The notes under the pieces were generated by a model. It worked only from the letters and a program-made list of their open reading frames with translations. It made no database searches and was not told where the DNA came from. 64,000 nt of DNA from CAYMPH01 sp964392365 (lineage in GTDB: Bacteria > Spirochaetota > UBA4802 > UBA5550), in contig CAYMPH010000017.1 of the NCBI GenBank assembly GCA_964392365.1, positions 23,174 through 87,173 on the forward strand, written 5' to 3'. The position numbers and the translations under genes were made by a program. Positions 43,683 through 51,122 of the stretch are shown piece after piece. Positions within the stretch are counted from its first letter, which is position 1. Each line of letters opens with the position of its first letter.

Positions 43683-45209
43683 TCAATCTTCTTTATCCGG
43701 AATACGGTTATACATTTCGCAGTATTTTTTAAGCATCTGAATGTGTTCATCCTTGAAGCAATTTGAAGTCAGTTTCCATCTCCAGTTATAGTTCACTGTG
43801 CCGGGTTTATTCATTTTGAAATCTTTCCCGAATCCTAGAACATCCTGTGCCGGTATAATTACTGTCTTTGCAGTTGATCTATATGCAAGCTTAATGAGCT
43901 TTTTATGAAAATCGCTGAAAGAATCTGATCCGATATAATCCAGGATATATTCCTGTGTTGCTGAATCAATCTCGCCTTCGTAAAACCATCCGTTTGTAGT
44001 GTTGTTGTCGTGAGTGCCTGTGTAGACAAAGCAGTTCGGATTTTCGTAGTTATTCGGGAGATAGCTGTTCTTGTTATTGAAGTCAAAAGCAAATTGAAGT
44101 ATTTTCATTCCAGGCAGATTCATTGTATCTCTTAATGTTTCCACTTCCGGAGTGATTACACCGAGGTCTTCGGCAATCAGCGGAAGGTCTCCGAGTTCAG
44201 TTTTAAGGCGTTTAAAGAAATCAAGCCCGGGACCTTTTATCCATTTGCCTTTAATTGCAGTTTTTTCAGTAAAAGGTATTGCCCAGTATGATTCAAATCC
44301 CCTGAAATGGTCTATCCTTACTATATCAACAAGCGCGCTTAAATGCGCAACGCGCCTTTTCCACCACTGGTAAGTTGGTTCGTTTAAGCCTCCCTTTGAG
44401 TCAAACCACCTGTATAAAGGATTTCCCCATCTCTGGCCTGTTTCGCTGAAATAATCTGGCGGTACACCTGCGACTTCAAGAGGCAGTCCGGTTTTTGAAT
44501 CGAGCTGGAGAACCTCCGGGTGAGCCCATGCTGCAGCGCCTTCAAGTGTGATATATATCGGAATATCTCCGATTATTTTTATACCTTTGTCTGCACAGTA
44601 TTCTTTCAGCTCCATCCACTGTTTGAAGAAAATATACTGTGTGAAATTATAGTACTGTATTTTTTTCTGCAGCTTCCTGCTCCATTCGGCTACAGCTTTT
44701 TTTTCATGGCCTGATATATCTTTATCCCATACAGTCCAGTCTGTTGTGTTGTAGAAATCAGAAACAGATGCAAACAGCGAATAGTCATCAAGCCAGTCAG
44801 AAGATTCCCTGCAGAATAATTCATATTCATCTTTTTTATAATCAGCTGATGTGAAGAATCTTTCTGCAGCTTTTTCAAGATGCGGTTTTTTAAAAGCCTC
44901 GGCTCTTTCAAAATCGCAGAAGTGCTCATCCGGAAAAATATCTGATGCAGTTAGATCAACAAGGCCATCAGCAGTAAGTTTTTCAAGACTTATGAAAAGG
45001 TCGCTTCCGGCAAATGTTGAATTGGATGAGTATGGGGAATAACCGAAAACAGAGGACACGGGACCGATTGGCAGAATCTGCCAGTAAGTCTGCCCTGCAT
45101 TTTTTAAATCGTCAACAAATTTGTATGCCTCATGACCGAGAGTGCCTACACCATAATTTCCCGGCAGGCTTGTAATGTGAAGAAGTATTCCGCTTGATCT
45201 TTCAGTCAT
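43683..45209 (-). CDS. malQ: 4-alpha-glucanotransferase (amylomaltase)
   Basis: 508 residues, full length for the GH77 family. It transfers glucan chains between maltodextrins in the cytoplasm. Signatures: RSSGILLHITSLPGNYGVG start, YWQILPIGP, GIKIIGDIPIYI, nucleophile Asp in VRIDHFRGFESYW, acid Glu in LIAEDLGVITPEV and GTHDNNTTNGW. Paired with a sugar symporter, it points to glycogen or maltodextrin use. Confidence 0.95.
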   Translation of the reverse strand: MTERSSGILLHITSLPGNYGVGTLGHEAYKFVDDLKNAGQTYWQILPIGPVSSVFGYSPYSSNSTFAGSDLFISLEKLTADGLVDLTASDIFPDEHFCDFERAEAFKKPHLEKAAERFFTSADYKKDEYELFCRESSDWLDDYSLFASVSDFYNTTDWTVWDKDISGHEKKAVAEWSRKLQKKIQYYNFTQYIFFKQWMELKEYCADKGIKIIGDIPIYITLEGAAAWAHPEVLQLDSKTGLPLEVAGVPPDYFSETGQRWGNPLYRWFDSKGGLNEPTYQWWKRRVAHLSALVDIVRIDHFRGFESYWAIPFTEKTAIKGKWIKGPGLDFFKRLKTELGDLPLIAEDLGVITPEVETLRDTMNLPGMKILQFAFDFNNKNSYLPNNYENPNCFVYTGTHDNNTTNGWFYEGEIDSATQEYILDYIGSDSFSDFHKKLIKLAYRSTAKTVIIPAQDVLGFGKDFKMNKPGTVNYNWRWKLTSNCFKDEHIQMLKKYCEMYNRIPDKED

Positions 45210-45306
45210 TTTTTTCCTCGTGTAGTGTTTGTATGGAGCATAATTTTTAACTGTTATATTTATAGTTTTTTCCGGATTTTTATAAAAAATAATAAATCTT
45301 TAGTTC

Positions 45307-45403
45307 AAGCCCCCTGTCCCCAGAAGGGTGCACGTGAAAAATAATCATTTCTTTGATAATTTGTATTCTCCTCATATTCGCCCCCTTTGGGGGACGGGGG
45401 GGA
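45307..45403. repeat. C/G-run inverted repeat pair (intergenic element)
   Basis: Two blocks, AGCCCCCTGTCCCCAGAAGGG and CGCCCCCTTTGGGGGACGGG (complement), face each other across about 50 AT-rich bases. Similar blocks occur at 49.45 kb. It is likely a small dispersed palindromic element. The rest of the 244-base gap shows nothing else. Confidence 0.5.
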
Positions 45404-45453
45404 TTATTACATTAGCAATACTTTTCAACAAGCCGGAATAAAATATTTTTTTT

Positions 45454-46029
45454 CTAAGCCTTGTTATCCAGCAGATCCTGATAGAATCCTGCAAGGGTTG
45501 CTGACATGTAAGGGCCCACATAAACAAGCGCGATTCCTGCAGTAATTGTACATAGCATAAACCACCAGAAGAAACTTAAACCAAGAACAAATAATCTCCA
45601 TCTGTGGCCCTGCATTAAAGCTGAGCTTGCATCAATTACCTGGCCTGCTTCCATATTAGGATTATCTTTAAGAATAAAATAAGTCATGGAATAAGAGAAA
45701 GCTTTCATAATGCCGGGAACAATAAGGAGCAGACACCATAAAAAAATATATAAAGCTGAAAGCAGATATATCAATAACGTCTGTACAAAATATGCAAATC
45801 CGCTGAATAGCTGATTGAATGATGTTTCCTGTTTGCGGATCAGTTCAAGGAAATATGCATTTAATCCATAGAATAGAACTCCGGAAAAAATTATTGATCC
45901 TATAAAAGAAGCAGTTGCAACTGAAAATAGAAGAAGGAAAAGAAGAAAAATAATAATCGCATTAAACCAGTCATCTCCAAGGCGCTGCTTTGCCTGAAGC
46001 TTTAATTCCGCTCTTGTTTTTATTGCCAT
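45454..46029 (-). CDS. DUF975 family membrane protein
   Basis: 191 residues. It begins with the charged family start RAELKLQAKQRL and has five or so membrane helices. The conserved LLIVPGIMKAFSYSMTYFILKD followed by SALMQGHRWRLFVLGLSFFWW identifies DUF975. No function has been established for the family. A tcctcc-complement ribosome site precedes the start. Stands alone. Confidence 0.85.
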   Translation of the reverse strand: MAIKTRAELKLQAKQRLGDDWFNAIIIFLLFLLLFSVATASFIGSIIFSGVLFYGLNAYFLELIRKQETSFNQLFSGFAYFVQTLLIYLLSALYIFLWCLLLIVPGIMKAFSYSMTYFILKDNPNMEAGQVIDASSALMQGHRWRLFVLGLSFFWWFMLCTITAGIALVYVGPYMSATLAGFYQDLLDNKA

Positions 46030-46142
46030 ATTTTCCTCCTGAAGTTTTTCAGAAAATTAATTTTCAAATTTTTATTTTTTCATATATTTTTCTGGATTAT
46101 AAATAGATGTCAAGATTAATATAGATACATTGATATTTAGTA

Positions 46143-46171
46143 TTGACAATTTTTCTTTTAATAGATATAAT
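46143..46171 (+). promoter_or_regulatory. Consensus promoter of the DUF1232 gene
   Basis: TTGACA, 17-base spacer, TATAAT: a perfect match. It sits 19 bases before the ATG at 46190 and inside a longer open frame, which rules out the upstream start. Confidence 0.75.
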
Positions 46172-46189
46172 AATTACAGGTTAAAAAAA

Positions 46190-46573
46190 ATGGCAGATTA
46201 TAAAAACGAACTGGTTAAATACACAGGCAGAGCAAAAGCTGAAGATGTAAAACGCATATCAGAAAAAATCAGCAGCATGAAAAAAGGCCCTGTCGGGAAA
46301 ATATGGTCATCTGTATCTTCTTTATACAAAATGGCGCGTGACCCGGAAGTTCCGTGGCAATATAAAGCAGTTGCTGTAGGCGCGCTTGTATATCTAATCA
46401 GTCCAATAGACGCTGTGCCTGATATAATTCCTGTTATAGGGCTCCTTGATGATGTTGCAGTTATTACAGCAGCAGTTGCATCTCTTGGTGTTGCTTTGAC
46501 GAAATATAAAGAAAAAAAAGATGCTGATAAATCTCCATCAGACACAGGCGATTTTAAAAATACTTCAGTTTGA
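46190..46573 (+). CDS. DUF1232 (YkvA-like) membrane protein
   Basis: 127 residues from the ATG set by the promoter. The DUF1232 core is GALVYLISPIDAVPDIIPVIGLLDDVAVI near 60-90, given here in part: LISPIDAVPD and GLLDDVAV. Two hydrophobic stretches flank it. The N-terminus and the Lys/Ser-rich C-terminus are cytoplasmic by charge. Function unknown. Confidence 0.85.
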   Translation: MADYKNELVKYTGRAKAEDVKRISEKISSMKKGPVGKIWSSVSSLYKMARDPEVPWQYKAVAVGALVYLISPIDAVPDIIPVIGLLDDVAVITAAVASLGVALTKYKEKKDADKSPSDTGDFKNTSV

Positions 46574-46609
46574 AAAATATTAAAGACAAAAAAATGAAAA
46601 AGATATCAG

Positions 46610-46671
46610 GAGATATGGGGATATAAGAGATGAAGAGATGAGATGATTTATTTTTTTAATCCCCATATCTC
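46610..46671. repeat. 13-bp inverted repeat
   Basis: GAGATATGGGGAT and its exact complement flank a 36-base purine-rich/T-run middle, downstream of the DUF1232 gene. It might end that transcript or be a small repeat element. Confidence 0.45.
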
Positions 46672-46735
46672 TGCAATCTCCTTATCCCCTGTTCTTACAC
46701 TTTATAATATTTATTAGTTTTAAAAGAGAAAATAT

Positions 46736-48133
46736 ATGAAAATACACATGATCGGCGTTTGCGGAATAGCCATGGGCACTCTCGCACAGATGTTTGCTTA
46801 TGAAGGGTATACTGTTTCCGGATCTGATTCTGGAATTTACCCGCCAATGAGCGATATTTTAATGAAATCGAATATTTCTCTTTTTGATGGGTACAATGAG
46901 GGAAATATTTCCAGAGCAGACCTTGTTGTAATAGGCAATGCTGTGAGCAGAGGTAACCCGGAAGCGGAATATGTTCTGAATCATAAAATTCCGTATCTGT
47001 CAATGGCCGGTGCGCTCAGGGAATTTTTTCTTAAAGATAAAGAAGTGATTGCTGTTGCAGGTACGCACGGCAAAACCACAACAACAGCGCTTCTTGCTCA
47101 CATCCTCAATATCGCAGGTGAAGACCCTTCTTTTTTTATTGGAGGTGTTGCAAAGAATTTTAATTCAAGCTGGGGTATAGGAAAAGGCAGATATTTTGTT
47201 ATTGAAGCTGATGAATATGACTCTGCTTTTTTCGAAAAAACTCCAAAATTTATTTATTACAAGCCGGATCATCTTATTATGACCTCCCTTGAATTTGACC
47301 ATGCTGATATATATATAAATGTCGAGGAAATAGAACTATGGTTTAAACGGCTCGTAAATATTATTCCATCAGATGGAAATATTATTAGATGTTCATTGTA
47401 TGAAAGATTGAACTCTGTATGCAGAGATTCTCTCTCCAGAAATTATACCTACGGGAACGATTCTTCTGATTTTTATTTTGCAGAGCCGAGTTATAAAAAG
47501 GAATTTTCAAATTTTACTTTAATTTCTCCGGACGGGGAAATTGCTTTAAAAACTGAACTATTCGGCGGGTTCAATTTTCAGAATATTGCAGCAGCAGTTT
47601 CAATGGCTCTTAATATCGGGATTGATAAAAAAAAGATTATTGAAGCTGTTAAAACGTTCAAGGGTGTTCTGAGAAGACAGGAACTTATATATACTAAAAA
47701 AAATATCACAATATATGAGGATTTTGCGCATCACCCGACAGCTGTTAAAGGTGTTGTAACTGCATTCAGGAAAAGATTTACCGGAAGCAGGCTTATTGCT
47801 GTTTTTGAGCCGAGGTCTGCAACAAGCAGAAGAAATATTTTCCAGCATGAATTTCCGGAAGCTTTTTCCGGCGCTGACAGGGTTATGATAAAATCTCCAT
47901 TTGAAAAGGGGAACATAAAAAGTGATGAAAAATTCAACGCTAAGCAGGCCGTTGATGATATGAAAAGATCCGGCATCAACGCTGATTTATTTAACACTTC
48001 AGATGAAATTATAACCCAGATTTTAAAAGAAATAGATTTCGATTCTGAAATTGTTATTCTTATAATGTCAAACGGCGGATTTGACGGAATCTATAATAAC
48101 CTTAAAGATGAGATTGATGGAGTGATTATATGA
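46736..48133 (+). CDS. mpl: Murein tripeptide ligase Mpl
   Basis: 465 residues, Mur-ligase family. It reattaches recovered L-Ala-gamma-D-Glu-meso-DAP to UDP-MurNAc in wall recycling. Motifs: GVCGIAMGTLAQMF at the N-terminus (specific to Mpl versus MurC), ATP loop AGTHGKTTTTALLA, EADEYDSAFF, LEFDHADIY and DFAHHPTAVKGVV. Presence of Mpl implies DAP-containing peptidoglycan. Start follows an AT-rich 60 bases; its stop overlaps nfeD. Confidence 0.92.
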   Translation: MKIHMIGVCGIAMGTLAQMFAYEGYTVSGSDSGIYPPMSDILMKSNISLFDGYNEGNISRADLVVIGNAVSRGNPEAEYVLNHKIPYLSMAGALREFFLKDKEVIAVAGTHGKTTTTALLAHILNIAGEDPSFFIGGVAKNFNSSWGIGKGRYFVIEADEYDSAFFEKTPKFIYYKPDHLIMTSLEFDHADIYINVEEIELWFKRLVNIIPSDGNIIRCSLYERLNSVCRDSLSRNYTYGNDSSDFYFAEPSYKKEFSNFTLISPDGEIALKTELFGGFNFQNIAAAVSMALNIGIDKKKIIEAVKTFKGVLRRQELIYTKKNITIYEDFAHHPTAVKGVVTAFRKRFTGSRLIAVFEPRSATSRRNIFQHEFPEAFSGADRVMIKSPFEKGNIKSDEKFNAKQAVDDMKRSGINADLFNTSDEIITQILKEIDFDSEIVILIMSNGGFDGIYNNLKDEIDGVII

Positions 48134-49449
48134 AGAAGTACTTATTGTTTTTAATGCTTATATCAATAATTGTTTTTTCAGAAAAAATTTACACTGCCCA
48201 ATCTGCAAATTATGCTGTCATCGAATTAAAAGGTCCTGTAAATCCTATTATGGCTGAGTTTATTGTTGAGTCAATCAATGATGCTGCCTCACGTAAAATG
48301 AGTTTCATTGTCATTAAAATGGATACCGAAGGCGGCATCATGGGGCCTATGAAAGATATTATAAAGGCTATTCTAAACAGCAGCATTCCTGTTGTTGTTT
48401 ACACCTATCCCAAAGGAGCTCAGGCCGCATCTGCCGGAGGATTTATAATGATATCAGCTCACGTGGCAGCAATGGCGCCAAGTACTGAAATCGGCGCAAT
48501 GCATCCTGTGAGCTCCATGCTTGATTTTGTAACAAAGGACCGTGACGGCAGCCCTGCAGGCCCTATGGAAAAAAAGGTATTAAACGACACTGTAGCTTTC
48601 GGCAGAAGTCTTGCAGAGGAAAGGAACAGAAATATTAATTGGGTTGTTGATGCAGTAAAAAAAGCCAAGTCGAGCACCAGCTCTGAAGCTTTGAAAGAGG
48701 GAGTGATCGATTTTGTTGCGGATGATATGAGTGATCTTCTTAAAAAAATAAATAACAGAACAGTGACCGTAAATAAAAATAGAATAACAATCAATACTGA
48801 AAACATTGCCCCATACGAATACACAATGGACTGGAAGAGGAAGTTTGTTAATTATCTCTCTGATGCAGAGGTGATATTTATTCTTTTCTTAATAGCTGTT
48901 GCCGGTATTGGAATTGAATTTAAAAGCCCAGGTCTAATAGTTCCCGGAGTTGTCGGAGGAATTTCTCTGATTCTTTTTTTGCTCGGAATAAAGATGATTC
49001 CAATAAATATTATAGGCCTTTTTCTTCTTGTTCTTTCAATAGTATTATTTATACTTGAATTTAAAATTACAAGCTACGGCTTACTTGCTTTAGCTGGAAT
49101 TATATCTTTTATTGCAGGAGCGGCTATCATGTTTGATTCACCTTTGCCGGGCGGACATATTCCATTGCAGACTATTCTCGGGTCTGCCCTGGCATTATTC
49201 GGTATTATGTTTTTTCTTATAAAAGCAGTTATGAAAGCTGTAAAGGGAAAAGTTACAACAGGAGTGGAAGGTCTTGTTGGTGAAAAAGGGACTGCGATGA
49301 AGGATTTCACCGGTACAGGAAAAATTTTTGTTCACGGCGAGATTTGGAATGCAGTTTCCAGTGACGAAATTAAAAAAGATGATCCTGTTATTGTTGATAA
49401 GGTTATTGGAATGGAACTTGCTGTTCGTTTAATTAAAAATAAGGTTTAA
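48130..49449 (+). CDS. NfeD-type membrane serine protease
   Basis: 439 residues. Signal-like helix (about 3-20), then a ClpP/SppA-like protease domain with the nucleophile Ser in AASAGGFIM near 100 and a general-base Lys in the MEKKVLNDT region near 150. Four or five membrane helices follow (about 240-380) and a C-terminal NfeD OB-fold (EGLVGEKGTAMKDFTGTGKIFVHGE, read in part). The family pairs with SPFH/stomatin proteins and cleaves them in archaea. The slipin gene lies 166 bases downstream. Confidence 0.92.
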   Translation: MKKYLLFLMLISIIVFSEKIYTAQSANYAVIELKGPVNPIMAEFIVESINDAASRKMSFIVIKMDTEGGIMGPMKDIIKAILNSSIPVVVYTYPKGAQAASAGGFIMISAHVAAMAPSTEIGAMHPVSSMLDFVTKDRDGSPAGPMEKKVLNDTVAFGRSLAEERNRNINWVVDAVKKAKSSTSSEALKEGVIDFVADDMSDLLKKINNRTVTVNKNRITINTENIAPYEYTMDWKRKFVNYLSDAEVIFILFLIAVAGIGIEFKSPGLIVPGVVGGISLILFLLGIKMIPINIIGLFLLVLSIVLFILEFKITSYGLLALAGIISFIAGAAIMFDSPLPGGHIPLQTILGSALALFGIMFFLIKAVMKAVKGKVTTGVEGLVGEKGTAMKDFTGTGKIFVHGEIWNAVSSDEIKKDDPVIVDKVIGMELAVRLIKNKV

Positions 49450-49452
49450 TAA

Positions 49453-49560
49453 TAAGCCCCCCAAACCCCCCGTAGGTGGGCTTATGTATATTAATAAAGG
49501 ATTTGATTTATTAAAAATTAAAAAAATAAAGTCCCCCTTTGGGTGATTTAGGGGCTTTAT
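49453..49560. repeat. Pair of C/G-run palindromes between nfeD and slipin
   Basis: Two hairpin-forming blocks (49453-49484, TAAGCCC...GGGCTTA; 49526-49560, ATAAAGTCCCC...GGGGCTTTAT) in mutual inverted orientation across an AT-rich middle. Same type as the 45.3 kb element. Either hairpin may attenuate nfeD transcription. Confidence 0.5.
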
Positions 49561-49615
49561 CTTAATGGTATCATAAATATTTTACAGTAAAATTTAAAAT
49601 AAAAGGAGAAAAATT

Positions 49616-50374
49616 ATGGATCCATTTGGTCTCGGTTCGACACTTTCGGTAATTATAATTATCGGAGTCGCATTTTTAGTATCATCAATTAAAATTATTA
49701 AAGAATATGACAGGGCAGTTGTTTTCAGACTCGGCAGACTTTTATCAGCATCTAAAGGTCCGGGAATAATTATTGTTATACCTCTGATTGATAAATGGGT
49801 AAAGATCGGATTGAGGCTTGTTGCAATGGATGTACCTCCTCAGGATATTATTACCAGAGATAATGTTTCTGTTAAGGTTAATGCAGTTATTTATTTCAGG
49901 GTGGTTGATCCCAATAAAGCTGTTACTGAAGTTGAGGATTTTATGTATGCAACATCGCAGCTTTCCCAGACAACATTAAGAAGCATTCTCGGTATGGTTG
50001 ATCTTGATCATCTTTTATCTGAAAGAGAAAAAATAAATGACGAATTGCAGATCGTACTCGATAAACAGACTGGCCCCTGGGGTATAAAAGTATCAGCTGT
50101 TGAGATTAAACATGTGGACCTTCCTGAAAATATGCAAAGAGCAATGGCAAAACAGGCTGAAGCTGAAAGAGAGAGAAGGGCCAAGATAATCGGAGCTGAA
50201 GGTGAAGCTCAGGCTGCTGAAAAAATGGTTGAGGCTGCGGCTCTAATGGAAAAGCATCCGATTTCCTTACAGTTGAGATATCTCCAGACTCTAAGAGAGA
50301 TTGCTGCTGAAAATAACTCAACAACTTTGTTCCCGATTCCTATTGATATATTTGAACTTTTTAAGAAAAAATAA
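49616..50374 (+). CDS. Slipin / stomatin-like SPFH protein
   Basis: 252 residues. One N-terminal membrane helix (about 7-27), then the band-7 domain: EYDRAVVFRLGR, GPGIIIVIPLIDKW, DVPPQDIITRDNVSVKVNAV, and a helical end with KQAEAERERRAKIIGAEGEAQAAE. It forms membrane rings that organise lipids or proteases. An aaggag ribosome site precedes the ATG. It pairs with NfeD upstream. It belongs to the classical slipin subfamily, unlike the YdjI-like SPFH protein at the window start. Confidence 0.93.
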   Translation: MDPFGLGSTLSVIIIIGVAFLVSSIKIIKEYDRAVVFRLGRLLSASKGPGIIIVIPLIDKWVKIGLRLVAMDVPPQDIITRDNVSVKVNAVIYFRVVDPNKAVTEVEDFMYATSQLSQTTLRSILGMVDLDHLLSEREKINDELQIVLDKQTGPWGIKVSAVEIKHVDLPENMQRAMAKQAEAERERRAKIIGAEGEAQAAEKMVEAAALMEKHPISLQLRYLQTLREIAAENNSTTLFPIPIDIFELFKKK

Positions 50375-50483
50375 ATAAAATTTATTAAAGTTTTTTCAGG
50401 ATAATACCGAAATATAATCAACAAGTATCTATATGGTAATTCCCTCCCGATTTACCTTACTGTATACTTGGCACTGCTGTTTT

Positions 50484-50530
50484 AAAAAAGAAGGCAGGAT
50501 AGCCGCCCAGCTATCCTGCTTTTTTCTTTT
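50484..50530. terminator. Bidirectional rho-independent terminator
   Basis: A 10-bp stem GCAGGATAGC (50494-50503) / GCTATCCTGC (50510-50519) with T-runs on both sides (plus strand from 50520, minus strand from 50489). It separates the convergent slipin and secreted-protein genes. Confidence 0.85.
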
Positions 50531-50573
50531 TAAATACTGTTGATTTTAGTGCAGTAAAATCAACAGTAAAATG

Positions 50574-50963
50574 TTATGGAAGAATTTCCAGTATTGCTGG
50601 TTTGAAGCTTTCAAGATCAGCTGTTATCCGGCCTAAATTTCCTGAATCCTTAACAGTGAACATGACAATGTAATCCATTCCTTCATGCGCATTTAAAAAA
50701 TCATTTTTCAATTTTTTTTGCAGTTCTTTTGAAGAAAAATCAAATTCAATATCAATGTTTTTCGGATCATAAAAAGTTATTTTTTCAAATATGGAATCAA
50801 TATTCTTAAGCTTTAATTTCATGCTTATGGTTTTATTTTTATAGGCTGTAATATCTGAACTTATTTCTTTAAATAAAACAGGCCGTGTGTTTTCTGCTGT
50901 TGCAGAAATTGAAACAGCAAGAATTACAATACATAGTTTGATAACTTTTTTATAATAATACAT
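50574..50963 (-). CDS. Small exported protein, unknown
   Basis: 129 residues with a typical signal peptide (KKVIKLCIVILAVSISATA, then EN). The mature part of about 105 residues is a mix of strands and helices with a KLKLKNIDSIFEKITFYDP segment suggestive of an OB-like or lipoprotein-like domain. No Cys at the cleavage site, so not a lipoprotein. I do not recognise the family. Confidence 0.6.
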   Translation of the reverse strand: MYYYKKVIKLCIVILAVSISATAENTRPVLFKEISSDITAYKNKTISMKLKLKNIDSIFEKITFYDPKNIDIEFDFSSKELQKKLKNDFLNAHEGMDYIVMFTVKDSGNLGRITADLESFKPAILEILP

Positions 50964-51057
50964 AATTAACCTCTTGATTTATTTTATTTAAAACTGAATT
51001 GAACATCAAGCTAATTTTTATAATATTAATAAATCAAATTCTGAAAATATAGAATTA

Positions 51058-51086
51058 TTGACAATAAAGATGGTATAGTATATATT
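51058..51086 (+). promoter_or_regulatory. Promoter of the hybrid histidine kinase gene
   Basis: TTGACA, 17-base spacer, TATATT. The predicted start of transcription near 51093 supports the ATG at 51123 and excludes the TTG at 51090. Confidence 0.6.
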
Positions 51087-51122
51087 TACTTGATTTATTT
51101 AACAATAGGCTCAGGATATATT

